64,000 nucleotides of DNA, taken from Clostridiaceae bacterium. Its GTDB lineage: Bacteria > Bacillota > Clostridia > Lachnospirales > Lachnospiraceae. The DNA is taken from assembly GCA_009911065.1 (NCBI GenBank), contig QXWR01000007.1:62001-126000 (forward strand), in the 5' to 3' direction. A model generated the notes under the pieces. It was not told the origin of the DNA. It was given only the letters and a program-made list of their open reading frames with translations, and searched no databases. The translations under genes and the position numbers were made by a program. How positions within the stretch are numbered: position 1 is the first letter of the stretch; each line of letters begins with the position of its first letter. Positions 24,962 to 34,124 of this stretch are shown here, piece by piece.

Positions 24962-26392
24962 TCAAACATTGATTTGCGCAGTTATCCCCAAAAGTTCCTG
25001 ATTCTCTTCCAGAATCGGCTGCACTACCTCTTCCAAAAACTCTTCCACCTGCTTTGGCGCTCTTCCCACATACCGGGACGGCTCCATGCACTGCTGCAGT
25101 TCTTCCAAAGTAAGTCCGAACTCCGGGTCCGCTGCAATCAGCTCCAGCAGATTATTGTCCAGTCCTTTTTCCTTCACGTTCCGCCCCGCCTCCATAGACA
25201 AGGTGCGGATCTTCTCGTGAAGCTCCTGTCGGTCTCCTCCTGCTTTCACTGCGTCCATCATAATATTTTCCGTAGCCATAAAAGGCAGTTCTGCCATCAG
25301 ATGTTTTTCAATCACCTTTGGATATACTACCAGTCCGTCTACCACATTCAAATACAAATCCAAAATTCCGTCCACAGCCAGAAATCCTTCTGGAATGCTT
25401 AACCGCTTGTTGGCCGAATCGTCTAAAGTCCGCTCAAACCACTGAGTAGATGCCACCAGCATAGGATTCATCACATCGCTCATTACATAATTGGCAAGGG
25501 ACGCAATCCGTTCGCTCCGCATAGGATTCCTTTTGTACGCCATAGCTGAGGAACCGATCTGATTCTTCTCAAAAGGCTCTTCCACTTCCTTTAAATGCTG
25601 CAAAAGACGAATATCATTGGAAAACTTGTGAGCGCTTTGGGCTATGCCTGCCAAAACCCCTGCCACTCTGGTATCAATCTTCCGGGAATAGGTCTGTCCG
25701 GATACTGGATAACAGTCGGAAAATCCCATTTTCTCTGCAATCCTTTGATCTGCTTTCCGGCACTTTTTATGGTCCCCGTCAAACAATTCCAAAAAACTGG
25801 CCTGGGTTCCTGTAGTTCCTTTGGAACCAAGAAGCTTCATGGAATGAAGTACATAATCCACGTCTTCTAGGTCCAGACAAAGCTCCTGTAACCATAAAGT
25901 CGCCCGCTTTCCCACGGTAGTGGGCTGGGCCGGCTGAAAATGGGTGAAAGCCAAAGTGGGAAGATCTTTATAAGTTCTGGCAAACTCTGCCAGCCGGTCC
26001 ATGACATTGATAAGCTTTTTCCGTACAATTCTAAGAGCCTCTGTCATAAGAATCAGATCCGTATTGTCGCCTACATAACAGGATGTGGCCCCTAAATGGA
26101 TAATCCCCTTGGCTCCGGGACACTGTTCTCCGTATGCATATACATGAGACATCACATCATGGCGGACTACTCGTTCCCGCTCCTTTGCCACCTCATAGTT
26201 TATGTCCTCTGCATGGGCCTTCAATTCGTCGATCTGTTCCTCGGTAATGGGCAATCCAAGCTCCCGTTCTGTCTCTGCCAAAGCAATCCATAGCTTTCTC
26301 CAAGTTCTGAATTTTTTATCCGGAGAAAATATATACTGCATCTCTTTGCTTGCATACCGCTCTGACAGCGGGCTTTGATATTTGTCGTTCAT
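24962..26392 (-). CDS. purB: Adenylosuccinate lyase
   Basis: PurB releases fumarate from SAICAR and from adenylosuccinate. The 476-aa product has the fumarase/aspartase signature GSSAMAYKRNPMRSERIASLA, the THFQPAQPTTVGKRA segment and GATSCYVGDNTDLI. Full length. It lies between purC, whose product it uses, and purA, whose product it also uses. Confidence 0.97.
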   Translation of the reverse strand: MNDKYQSPLSERYASKEMQYIFSPDKKFRTWRKLWIALAETERELGLPITEEQIDELKAHAEDINYEVAKERERVVRHDVMSHVYAYGEQCPGAKGIIHLGATSCYVGDNTDLILMTEALRIVRKKLINVMDRLAEFARTYKDLPTLAFTHFQPAQPTTVGKRATLWLQELCLDLEDVDYVLHSMKLLGSKGTTGTQASFLELFDGDHKKCRKADQRIAEKMGFSDCYPVSGQTYSRKIDTRVAGVLAGIAQSAHKFSNDIRLLQHLKEVEEPFEKNQIGSSAMAYKRNPMRSERIASLANYVMSDVMNPMLVASTQWFERTLDDSANKRLSIPEGFLAVDGILDLYLNVVDGLVVYPKVIEKHLMAELPFMATENIMMDAVKAGGDRQELHEKIRTLSMEAGRNVKEKGLDNNLLELIAADPEFGLTLEELQQCMEPSRYVGRAPKQVEEFLEEVVQPILEENQELLGITAQINV

Positions 26393-26435
26393 ATCCTGTC
26401 ATCCTCCTTCATCCCGTCCAGATCATAAACACCCG

Positions 26436-27146
26436 TTACTGAATCCCAAGGCGGCGGAAGACCTCATTATAAGCGTCCTCCACATTTCCCAAATCCCGGC
26501 GGAAACGGTCTTTATCCAGCTTTTCGTGGGTCTCTTTGTCCCACAGACGGCAGGTATCCGGGGACACCTCATCTGCAAGAATCACCGTTCCGTCCGCCAG
26601 TCTTCCAAATTCAATCTTAAAATCAATCAAATCAATCCCCAGCCCTGCAAAATACTCCTGCATCACATCATTGACAATAAACGCATACTTTGTAATTACA
26701 TCAATCTCTTCCTGATTTGCCAGCTTCAAAGCCAAAGCATAATAGCTGTTAATAAAAGGATCGTGCAGATCATCATTTTTATAACTAAATTCCAGAGTCG
26801 GGCAGGCCAGCTTGATGCCTTCCTCCATTCCCAGCTTTTTGGCAAAGCTTCCTGCGGAATAATTGCGGATTATCACCTCCAAAGGCACAATCTCTACCTT
26901 CTTTACCACTGTCTCCCGGTCATTTAACTCTTCCACCAGATGAGTGGGAACTCCCTTCTTTTCCAGCAGCCGGAAAATATGGTTGGTCATTCGGTTATTA
27001 ATGGCGCCCTTGCCCACAATCGTTCCCTTTTTCTGGCCATCAAAAGCAGTGGCATCGTCTTTATAAGAAACAATCAGCTTTTGGGAATCTTCGGTTGTAA
27101 AAACTTTCTTTGCTTTGCCTTCATACAATAACTCTCTTTTTTCCAT
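26436..27146 (-). CDS. purC: Phosphoribosylaminoimidazole-succinocarboxamide synthase
   Basis: PurC adds aspartate to CAIR to make SAICAR. The 236-aa product begins MEKRELLYEGKAKKVFTTED and contains EVIIRNYSAGSFAKKLGMEEG and DFKIEFGRL, the SAICAR synthetase signatures. I choose the ATG at 27146, which matches the family start; a GTG at 27155 is an alternative. First gene of the pur cluster, with its own promoter. Confidence 0.96.
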   Translation of the reverse strand: MEKRELLYEGKAKKVFTTEDSQKLIVSYKDDATAFDGQKKGTIVGKGAINNRMTNHIFRLLEKKGVPTHLVEELNDRETVVKKVEIVPLEVIIRNYSAGSFAKKLGMEEGIKLACPTLEFSYKNDDLHDPFINSYYALALKLANQEEIDVITKYAFIVNDVMQEYFAGLGIDLIDFKIEFGRLADGTVILADEVSPDTCRLWDKETHEKLDKDRFRRDLGNVEDAYNEVFRRLGIQ

Positions 27147-27205
27147 CGTATCCACCCGTCCTTTTTTATTATGTTGGAAATATTTTTAAATCCTGATTCA
27201 GAGAA

Positions 27206-27234
27206 ATTATAATACACCCGTTTTATAATTGCAA
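27206..27234 (-). promoter_or_regulatory. Promoter of purCBA
   Basis: On the minus strand TTGCAA (27234-27229), 17-bp spacer, TATAAT (27211-27206), about 60 bp before purC. Confidence 0.7.
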
Positions 27235-27307
27235 GAGCATCTTTTTTTGAAACGGTTCCCATTCTCTGCAGCTGCTTTTTTAAGGAAGAGGTCCCTCTAC
27301 TCTAACG

Positions 27308-27667
27308 TTACGGTTTTTTCACAATCGATTCCTGGCTGTGGTAAAACTGAATCTCCCACGTCTCCGGCAAGATACGGAGTCCATAGGTTTCCTCTGGTTC
27401 TCCTTTTTCCATCCAGGACGGTATTCCCCATTCTACCTGATACCCCTTATCCTTTCTCATTATATGAAAATTCATCCCGTTTTCTGGTTTGACCCATAAA
27501 ATCCCGCTTATAATTTCCAAAACGAAAAAAGCAGTCAAGCCATACCGCAGCCGCTGATTCCTATTTTCCGCTCCGTGTTTGCTTTTGTTCTTCCTCCAGG
27601 GACATTTTCTCTTGTAAATCCACTTTCTTTGTTTACCGATTCGTGTTATCTCACAGCTGCTTTTCAA
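27308..27667 (-). CDS. Small hypothetical protein with one membrane segment
   Basis: The 119-aa open frame has a basic N-terminus (residues 1-40, many Lys and Arg), one hydrophobic stretch (LTAFFVLEIISGILWV) and a polar C-terminal domain with several Trp and Glu. I do not recognise a family. The start would be a TTG at 27667 with GAGAGG seven bases upstream. It lies alone between purC and a candidate small RNA on the same strand. It could be a membrane-anchored small protein or a chance open frame. Confidence 0.45.
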   Translation of the reverse strand: MKSSCEITRIGKQRKWIYKRKCPWRKNKSKHGAENRNQRLRYGLTAFFVLEIISGILWVKPENGMNFHIMRKDKGYQVEWGIPSWMEKGEPEETYGLRILPETWEIQFYHSQESIVKKP

Positions 27668-27839
27668 TCTGCGCCTCTCTTGTCTCTGAAACCAATTTCA
27701 TCCGAATCTTCCTTTATGCCTATTATATCTGCCAAAAATGGAACCATTGGTGAGAACTCACCGCTTTTTCAAAATCCAATACCAGAAAAATTCAAGAAAA
27801 ACAGAACTCCTTCTTTTCCGCAACAACTTCTTAATAAAG

Positions 27840-27951
27840 AAGGAGAAAGACCCATCCATCAGTTGCAAGCTGAAAGATGGGTCATAAATGACTGCCGAAG
27901 CAATCATCGAGGGTCGTTAGAACAGCAGCAAACTACTGCTCTTTCATTTGC
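27840..27951 (-). ncRNA. Candidate structured small RNA
   Basis: The minus strand has a promoter just upstream (27958-27986), then a hairpin (AGCAG/CTGCT), then an 8-bp stem capped by a UUCG tetraloop (27888-27907), and ends in a stem GACCCATC/GATGGGTC (27849-27883) followed by TTTCTCC. No meaningful reading frame is present. I do not recognise a known RNA family. The rest of the gap 27668-28188 holds only the two promoters and AT-rich sequence. Confidence 0.5.
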
Positions 27952-27957
27952 TCTCTT

Positions 27958-27986
27958 ATAATAACATTTAGACCAGATAAAGTCAA
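27958..27986 (-). promoter_or_regulatory. Promoter of the candidate small RNA
   Basis: On the minus strand TTGACT (27986-27981), 17-bp spacer, TATTAT (27963-27958). Confidence 0.6.
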
Positions 27987-28090
27987 GTGGATTTTTAAAC
28001 TTCTTAAATCGGTTTAAAACAATGGTTGGAATTGACTCTTGTCTGACATAGCCGGACAAGAAGATGAGCCTGTGAATTGTATCAAATTGA

Positions 28091-28119
28091 TTGACAGTAA
28101 AAAAATGGTATGTTATAAT
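28091..28119 (+). promoter_or_regulatory. Consensus sigma-A promoter of the FMN-binding lipoprotein gene
   Basis: TTGACA (28091-28096), 17-bp spacer, TATAAT (28114-28119): a perfect consensus promoter, so strong expression is expected. The leader is about 60 nt. Confidence 0.85.
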
Positions 28120-28188
28120 TTTGGCAAACATTCACAAATTGTTTAGGCAACAAAGACAACTATCTGTGAAAAAGAAAGGGAGAAATGT

Positions 28189-29559
28189 ATGCAGAAGTTT
28201 TTAGCAATTACTCTTTGCGGCGTTCTTGGCATTGGTTTGACCGCTTGCGGCAGTCAGCCTTCCTCATCTGCCAATCCATCTACCACCGCCTCGGAGACCA
28301 CTCAGACCACAGCAGCACCGCAGCAGGAAAACAGCGACGCACAGACCGGCTCTGCCGAGGGCTTTGGCGGTGAGATTACAGTCAGCCTGACTGTGGAAAA
28401 CGGAACCATTACAGCCTGTTCCATTCAGGGAGATGATGAAACTCCTGACATTGGAGGAAAAGCTCTGCCAGATCTGGAAAAGCAGATTGTAGAAGCCAAT
28501 GGCATTGAGATCGACGGTGTGTCCGGCGCTACAGTCACCACCAAAGCAGTTAAAGCTGCTGCTGCCCAGGCTCTTGGCATTGAGCTTGAAGAAACTGCGA
28601 CAGAGTCAAAACCAACCGAGACAGCCGCTCCTGCCGAGAAGGTAGAGATCGACGGTGGTCTGCAGATTGGACAAGTCTATGCTGCTGCTCACGGAACCAA
28701 GTGCTTTACAGAGGCAGTTGCTGTGGTGCAGGATGATGTGATTGTTGCAGCCTATCTGGATGAATTTCAGTTTATTGACAGCAAAGAAGATGTGGCTGGC
28801 GTGCCGAACAGTGACGCTGATTTCGCAGCAGGTTACGCCGAGGGGCTTGTCCTTTGTTCCAAACGTGAAAACGCTGCCTATTACAGCGCTCTTATGACCG
28901 ACCACGCCAAAGCAACGGTTACGATTGACGCAAACTTTGATGCCATTCAAAACTTTGCCATTGGAAAGACCATTGATGAGATCGATAAAGTTGCCAAAGG
29001 GGATGGAGCTGTAGATGCCGTTTCCGGCGCAACTCTTATGGACACAGCCGGTTATCTGACCGCAATCGCAGATGCTGCCCGCGCCGCCAAGGATTCCCAG
29101 GCTGTGGAATTTACCGGTAATTCCGATAATCTGAAATTGAATGTGGTTTATGGGGCTGCTCATGGAACCAAATGCTTTACTACTGCTGCCGCATTGACGG
29201 ACGGGGAGAAAATCCTTTTAAGCTATCTGGATGAATTTCAGTTTATTTCCAGTGATGCAGGCGTAACTGGCGTACCAAACAGCGACGCTGATTTTAAAGA
29301 TGGATATGCAGAAGGAAGCGTTCTCTGCTCCAAGCGTGTAAACGCAGACTATTACAGCAAGAATATGGCGGATAAAGGCGGTTCTACTGTGAGAATTGAC
29401 GCAAACTTTGACGCCATCCAGAATCATATCAACGGTATGGCCATTACAGACGTAACCACGCTGGCAGACGGCGAGAATCCTGTAGACGCCATTTCCGGTG
29501 CAACCTTAGTGGATACTGCCGGATACTTACATGTCGTGCTGGATGCAGCAAATAAGTAA
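28189..29559 (+). CDS. Secreted lipoprotein with FMN-binding motifs and two tandem repeats
   Basis: The 456-aa product has a lipoprotein signal peptide (LGIGLTACGS, lipidated Cys about 20), a Ser/Thr linker, and an FMN-binding-domain region ending in GVSGATVTTKAV. Two repeats of about 145 aa follow, each with AHGTKCFT, YLDEFQFI, VPNSDADF, CSKR and a closing SGAT motif. SGAT motifs are where ApbE attaches FMN to a Thr, so up to three flavins are possible. Family members serve in extracellular electron transfer. It is monocistronic, with a consensus promoter and a strong terminator. Confidence 0.8.
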   Translation: MQKFLAITLCGVLGIGLTACGSQPSSSANPSTTASETTQTTAAPQQENSDAQTGSAEGFGGEITVSLTVENGTITACSIQGDDETPDIGGKALPDLEKQIVEANGIEIDGVSGATVTTKAVKAAAAQALGIELEETATESKPTETAAPAEKVEIDGGLQIGQVYAAAHGTKCFTEAVAVVQDDVIVAAYLDEFQFIDSKEDVAGVPNSDADFAAGYAEGLVLCSKRENAAYYSALMTDHAKATVTIDANFDAIQNFAIGKTIDEIDKVAKGDGAVDAVSGATLMDTAGYLTAIADAARAAKDSQAVEFTGNSDNLKLNVVYGAAHGTKCFTTAAALTDGEKILLSYLDEFQFISSDAGVTGVPNSDADFKDGYAEGSVLCSKRVNADYYSKNMADKGGSTVRIDANFDAIQNHINGMAITDVTTLADGENPVDAISGATLVDTAGYLHVVLDAANK

Positions 29560-29569
29560 CAAAAGGAAT

Positions 29570-29605
29570 AAAAACAGAGCGATCATTTAGATCGCTCTGT
29601 TTTTA
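29570..29605. terminator. Bidirectional terminator
   Basis: An 11-bp perfect stem ACAGAGCGATC/GATCGCTCTGT (29574-29600) is flanked by A-run on the left and T-run on the right. It ends the lipoprotein transcript and probably also the convergent dipeptidase transcript. Confidence 0.9.
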
Positions 29606-29677
29606 TTCCTCGGTATTTTCTTGTCCCTCTGTATTTTCCGACACATTCAAGTACTTCGCTGCATTCATCTTGCAGTT

Positions 29678-31084
29678 CTAGCCGCAAAGCTCCACAATAG
29701 CCTGAGCAAACATTGCAGCGCTGGTCACAAGTTCCTCCACCACGGCAAACTCATCGGCTCCATGCATCCGGTTGTCCGTTTCCGGCATGGAAGCGCCAAA
29801 CGCAACCCCATTTTTCAGATCGTGTACATAGGTGCCTCCGCCAATGGAAAGGCACTTTCCTTCTTTTCCTGTATAACGCTCATAAATCTTTAACAGAGTC
29901 TTTACAAGCTTAGAATCTCCGTCTACCTGGTGGGGTGCGGACATGGAATCATTCAGCAGGCAAAAACCCTCTTTGGCCATTTTGTCCTTAATGACCTTCA
30001 ATACATTATCTTCGTTTCCGCAAACCGGAACCCGGCTGTCAAACTGGCCGTCCAGTCCGGACCCGTCCACGGTCAGCATGGAAAATGCCAGCGTCAGTTC
30101 TCCAGACACCGAATCTTCCAGATTAACCCCCAAAACTTTTCCGTTTACATCCCCATGAGGAATGAGCGCAGTCATCTTTTTTACACACTCTATTTGAGGA
30201 CACGGAGCAAAGGGAAGACGGCAAATGAGGGTCAAAATACCAGTAAGAGCATTGTTTCCTTCCTGAGGTTTGCTGGCATGTGCGCCGGTTCCAATGGCTG
30301 TAATCTCACAAAACGGCTCTTTGGATACAAACTGAAACTCAATTCCAGTTTCTTTTTTCACTGCTTCTGCCGTTTCTTCCAAAACCGAGAGGGCCAGTCC
30401 CTCCACTGTGGCAGCTGCTTTTCCCGGCACCACATTAAGCTTGGTTCCCGCCTCAATCTTCACCAGTCTTGGAAGTTGTGAAGACGCCTCAAAGCTGGCT
30501 GTAAAATGTCCTCCCAAACGGCCTTTTTCCACATTTACCACTGGATACTGGCCATCTGGGGAAAAGGTCATAGGCGCTTCTTTTTCTATAGCATAGTAAT
30601 GTTTAATATCAGAACTGCCGCACTCCTCGTCGGTTCCCATAATCAAACGCACATTTTTTTTCAGAGGAATCCCCAATTCCTTTACGGCCCGCATAGCGTA
30701 GAGAGCAGCCACAGCCGGACCCTTGTCGTCTGCAGTGCCACGGCCATACAAATTGCCGTCTTTTACCACTGGCTCAAAAGCTTCTGTAACCTGCCATCCC
30801 TCTCCGGCAGGAACCACATCCAGGTGAGCCAAAATATCCAGCTGTTTTGGCAGACTGCTGTCAAAATCCACACATCCCACATAACCATCATAATCCTGAA
30901 CTTCAAATCCATACCCCTCTGCCATATCCAGCGCCGCATCCAGACACTCTGCCGCCCCAGGACCATAAGGCATATCTTCCTCTGCCGGCATTTTCTCACT
31001 GTTAATCCGGCACAGCTCGCAGATATCCTCGATCATTTCCTGAGTATGTTCCTTCATGTAAGCTTCGATTTTCTCCTTATACAT
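29678..31084 (-). CDS. M20 family dipeptidase (PepV/Sapep type)
   Basis: This zinc dipeptidase cleaves dipeptides in the cytoplasm. The 468-aa product has the M20 metal motifs LDILAHLDVVPAGEGW (HLD), YGRGTADDKGP (first bridging Asp) and LIMGTDEECGSSD (catalytic Glu), and the C-terminal SIGGGTYVHDLKNGVAFGASMP segment typical of PepV. Full length. A paralogue lies at 37479-38897 in the transporter operon. Confidence 0.9.
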   Translation of the reverse strand: MYKEKIEAYMKEHTQEMIEDICELCRINSEKMPAEEDMPYGPGAAECLDAALDMAEGYGFEVQDYDGYVGCVDFDSSLPKQLDILAHLDVVPAGEGWQVTEAFEPVVKDGNLYGRGTADDKGPAVAALYAMRAVKELGIPLKKNVRLIMGTDEECGSSDIKHYYAIEKEAPMTFSPDGQYPVVNVEKGRLGGHFTASFEASSQLPRLVKIEAGTKLNVVPGKAAATVEGLALSVLEETAEAVKKETGIEFQFVSKEPFCEITAIGTGAHASKPQEGNNALTGILTLICRLPFAPCPQIECVKKMTALIPHGDVNGKVLGVNLEDSVSGELTLAFSMLTVDGSGLDGQFDSRVPVCGNEDNVLKVIKDKMAKEGFCLLNDSMSAPHQVDGDSKLVKTLLKIYERYTGKEGKCLSIGGGTYVHDLKNGVAFGASMPETDNRMHGADEFAVVEELVTSAAMFAQAIVELCG

Positions 31085-31160
31085 CTTTACCTGTCTCCTT
31101 ATATTTTTTATTTGTTTTGGCGAAGGAACAAGATTTTATTCCGCCCGCCCACGGATTCGT

Positions 31161-31610
31161 TTACTTTTTCATCATACCGGCCAGGGTCTCATTTACCAGC
31201 TTTCCATCCGCTTTCCCTTTCACTTTTGGCATCAGAACCTTCATAATCTTCCCCTTGTCGGCGCCGGAAGGTTCCTCAATCCCAAGCTCTGCTAAGACTT
31301 CCCTAATTACCTCTTTAATCTGCTCTGCCCCCATATCCTCCGGAGCAAATTCTTTATACACAGCAATTCTTTGGGCAGCCTCATTTCGAATGTCCTCCCG
31401 GTCCGCCGGAGCCATGTCAAAGGTCTCCTTGGTCTGACGGATTTCTTTCTTTACAATCGCATTTTCTTCCTCTTCGGTTAAGTCTTCTCTCTTGTCAATC
31501 TGCGCATTTTTGAGGGCTGACAAAAGCATGGAAAGAGCGTCTTTTCTTGTCTTGTCCTTTGCCTTCATAGCTTCCACCATGGCAGCTCTTACAATGTCGA
31601 TTTTACTCAT
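31161..31610 (-). CDS. GatB/YqeY domain protein
   Basis: YqeY proteins resemble the tRNA-binding tail domain of GatB; their own role is not established. The 149-aa product (MSKIDIVRAAMVEAMKAKDKTRKDALSMLLSALK, then LAELGIEEPSGADKGKIMKVLMPKVKGKADG) matches the family in length and sequence. The ATG at 31610 has AAAGGAAG seven bases upstream; the upstream extension runs into prfC and is rejected. Confidence 0.9.
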   Translation of the reverse strand: MSKIDIVRAAMVEAMKAKDKTRKDALSMLLSALKNAQIDKREDLTEEEENAIVKKEIRQTKETFDMAPADREDIRNEAAQRIAVYKEFAPEDMGAEQIKEVIREVLAELGIEEPSGADKGKIMKVLMPKVKGKADGKLVNETLAGMMKK

Positions 31611-31635
31611 ATTTATTCTTCCTTTCCATGGCGCA

Positions 31636-33228
31636 TTAACTGCGTCCAAAGTTTTCCAATATTAGTTTGGGGTTTCGTTCTTCAACCATGCCTACACTCC
31701 AACTGTTTACAAAAAGCAGAAGAGGATTGTCCTTTAAGTCTTTGATTCGTTTCATGTCAGAAGTTCCCTGAATCTTTTCCACATCAATCTCCTCTTTATT
31801 GACAATCCACCGAATGTATTCATAGGGAAGCTTTTCCAGTTTTACTTCTACATTATATTCATTTTCCAACCGGTAAGTAAGTACTTCAAACTGCAGCTCT
31901 CCCACTACTCCCACAATGATCTCTTCCATGCCCGTGTTAAATTCCTGGAAAATCTGGATAGCGCCTTCCTGGGCGATCTGGCTGACTCCCTTTAGAAACT
32001 GTTTCCGCTTCATAGTGTCCATCTGCCTTACCCGGGCAAAATGTTCCGGAGCAAAGGTGGGAATCCCTTCAAATTCAAACTTTTCATTGGACAGACATAA
32101 GGTATCTCCAATGGAAAAAATTCCTGGGTCAAAGACCCCGATAATGTCTCCTGCATAAGCTTCTTCCACAATCTTCCGGTCCTGAGCCATCATCTGCTGG
32201 GGCTGGGAGAGACGTATTTTCTTTCCTCCCTGAATGTGATTCACTTCCATTCCGGCCTCAAATTTCCCGGACACAATCCGCATAAAAGCAATCCGGTCCC
32301 GATGAGCTTTGTTCATATTCGCCTGAATCTTAAACACAAAAGCAGAAAAATCCTCGGTGAAGGGATCAATCTCTCCGGTTTTCGTCTTCCTTGCCAAAGG
32401 AGACGTGGTCATCTGAAGAAAATGCTGCAAAAATGTCTCCACACCAAAATTCGTCAAAGCTGACCCGAAAAATACCGGAGACAGATTTCCTCTGCTTACT
32501 CTTTCCTGGTCAAACTCATCGCTGGCCCCATCCAACAATTCAATCTCGTCCAAAAGCTGCTGGTAATAGCTGGAACCAATCACATCCTCCACATTCCCTT
32601 CATCCAGGTCAAAGATCTGTGTGGCCACTTCCTTCTGGCCTCCAAAAGCAGCTGTAAACGTTGTGATTTTCTTGGTATTCCGGTCATACACTCCTTTAAA
32701 ATTCTTCCCACAGCCAATGGGCCAGTTGACCGGACAAGTGCGGATTCCCAGCACATTTTCAATCTCATCCATCAGCTCAAAGGGATCTCTGGCCTCCCGG
32801 TCCATCTTGTTGATAAAAGTAAAAATGGGAATCCCCCGCATAACGCATACTTTAAAAAGCTTAATGGTCTGGGCTTCCACACCTTTCGAACCGTCAATTA
32901 CCATCACCGCACTGTCTGCTGCCATTAAAGTCCGGTAAGTATCTTCCGAGAAATCCTGATGCCCCGGCGTGTCCAGAATATTAATGCAAAACCCGTCATA
33001 GGCAAACTGCATCACAGAAGACGTAACCGAGATTCCCCTTTCTTTCTCAATCTCCATCCAGTCTGACACTGCATATTTGGCGGCCTTGCGCCCTTTTACG
33101 GTACCTGCCAGGTTAATCGCTCCGCCGTACAGCAGAAATTTTTCTGTCAGTGTGGTCTTTCCTGCATCTGGGTGGGATATAATCGCAAATGTTCTTCGTT
33201 TCTTTATTTCATCCTTCTTGTTTGACAA
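31636..33228 (-). CDS. prfC: Peptide chain release factor 3
   Basis: RF3 is a GTPase that recycles RF1/RF2 from the ribosome. The 530-aa product has the G1 motif SHPDAGKTTLTEK, switch region GRKAAKYAVSDWMEIEKERGISVTSSVMQF, DTPGHQDFSED and NKMDREARDP, then RF3-specific C-terminal domains. The likely start is a TTG at 33228 with GGAGGG eight bases upstream (SNKKDEIKKRRTFAII). The frame runs open to 33402, but that part belongs to the next gene's neighbourhood. Confidence 0.95.
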   Translation of the reverse strand: MSNKKDEIKKRRTFAIISHPDAGKTTLTEKFLLYGGAINLAGTVKGRKAAKYAVSDWMEIEKERGISVTSSVMQFAYDGFCINILDTPGHQDFSEDTYRTLMAADSAVMVIDGSKGVEAQTIKLFKVCVMRGIPIFTFINKMDREARDPFELMDEIENVLGIRTCPVNWPIGCGKNFKGVYDRNTKKITTFTAAFGGQKEVATQIFDLDEGNVEDVIGSSYYQQLLDEIELLDGASDEFDQERVSRGNLSPVFFGSALTNFGVETFLQHFLQMTTSPLARKTKTGEIDPFTEDFSAFVFKIQANMNKAHRDRIAFMRIVSGKFEAGMEVNHIQGGKKIRLSQPQQMMAQDRKIVEEAYAGDIIGVFDPGIFSIGDTLCLSNEKFEFEGIPTFAPEHFARVRQMDTMKRKQFLKGVSQIAQEGAIQIFQEFNTGMEEIIVGVVGELQFEVLTYRLENEYNVEVKLEKLPYEYIRWIVNKEEIDVEKIQGTSDMKRIKDLKDNPLLLFVNSWSVGMVEERNPKLILENFGRS

Positions 33229-33247
33229 GAGTTTGCCCTCCATCGAT

Positions 33248-34078
33248 TTATTTCTGTTTCCATTGCTGGCCCTCAATCCAAGATTGTACCAGCAAAATCC
33301 AGCTTTGGCAACCCGGTTCCACCAAATAATCCTTTCCTCCTGATGTTTCCTCCGAAGCCAGAGATAATCCATGACACCCAGAAGGATACAAATGCATCTC
33401 AAAATTCACATGGTTTTTCTTCATGGCTCCTGCCAGCAAAAGACTGTTTTCCACTGGAACCGTATCATCGGTTACCGTGTGCCATAGAAAAACCGGGGGC
33501 ATTTGATCGGTCACATGATTCTCCAGAGAAACTGCCTGCCTTAGCTTTACACTGGCATCTTCCCCCAAAAGAGACACAAAAGAACCTGGATGGCAATATT
33601 CTCCTGCTGTAATCACCGGATAACAGAGAATCAGTCCGTCCGGACGCACCTCTTTTCCAGTCCGGCCGATCCCCTCATAAGCCACCGGACGGTTCCAAAA
33701 CACTCCCATACTACATGCCAGATGGCCGCCTGCGGAAAACCCGCAAACCAGCACAGACTTAGGGTCCACATTCCAGTCCTTTTCATGGTCCCGGATTGTG
33801 GCGATGGCAAGCGCCAGCTCCCGCAACGCTACAGGAAAACGGTTAGGGGACACACTGTAATCCAAAATGCAGGCATGACATCCCATGGCAAGAAATTTCA
33901 TGGCCACTGGCTCCCCTTCCCGTTTTGAGCAATGTTCGTATCCGCCTCCCGGAACCACAATCACCATAGGACGCTTTCTCGCCGGCGCCTCCCCCACCGA
34001 ATCCAGCAGATACAAACAAAGCTCTGCCTCCCCGGTTTTCTGCCCCTCCACACTTAGGTTCATTTTCTCGTACTTCAT
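33248..34078 (-). CDS. Alpha/beta hydrolase, acetyl-esterase type
   Basis: The 276-aa product has the oxyanion segment VVPGGGYEHCSKREGEPVA, nucleophile motif CGFSAGGHLA, an acidic residue in HTVTDDTVPVENS and a C-terminal GCHGLSL histidine, giving a complete Ser-Asp-His triad. This is the pattern of BD-FAE/acetyl-xylan-type esterases. The ATG at 34078 has GAGAGG nine bases upstream. Substrate not determined; plant polysaccharide acetyl groups are plausible. Confidence 0.85.
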   Translation of the reverse strand: MKYEKMNLSVEGQKTGEAELCLYLLDSVGEAPARKRPMVIVVPGGGYEHCSKREGEPVAMKFLAMGCHACILDYSVSPNRFPVALRELALAIATIRDHEKDWNVDPKSVLVCGFSAGGHLACSMGVFWNRPVAYEGIGRTGKEVRPDGLILCYPVITAGEYCHPGSFVSLLGEDASVKLRQAVSLENHVTDQMPPVFLWHTVTDDTVPVENSLLLAGAMKKNHVNFEMHLYPSGCHGLSLASEETSGGKDYLVEPGCQSWILLVQSWIEGQQWKQK

Positions 34079-34124
34079 AGTAACCATCCTCTCATTCCCA
34101 ATTCCCATTCCATTGATTTCCAAA

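Noticed and set aside
27575..27961. 128-aa plus-strand open frame before the FMN lipoprotein
   Set aside because: No ribosome site, odd composition, and it crosses the small-RNA hairpins; likely chance.
33229..33402. N-terminal extension of prfC
   Set aside because: RF3 proteins start near SNKKDEIKKRRTFAII; the extension runs into the esterase end and has no family match.
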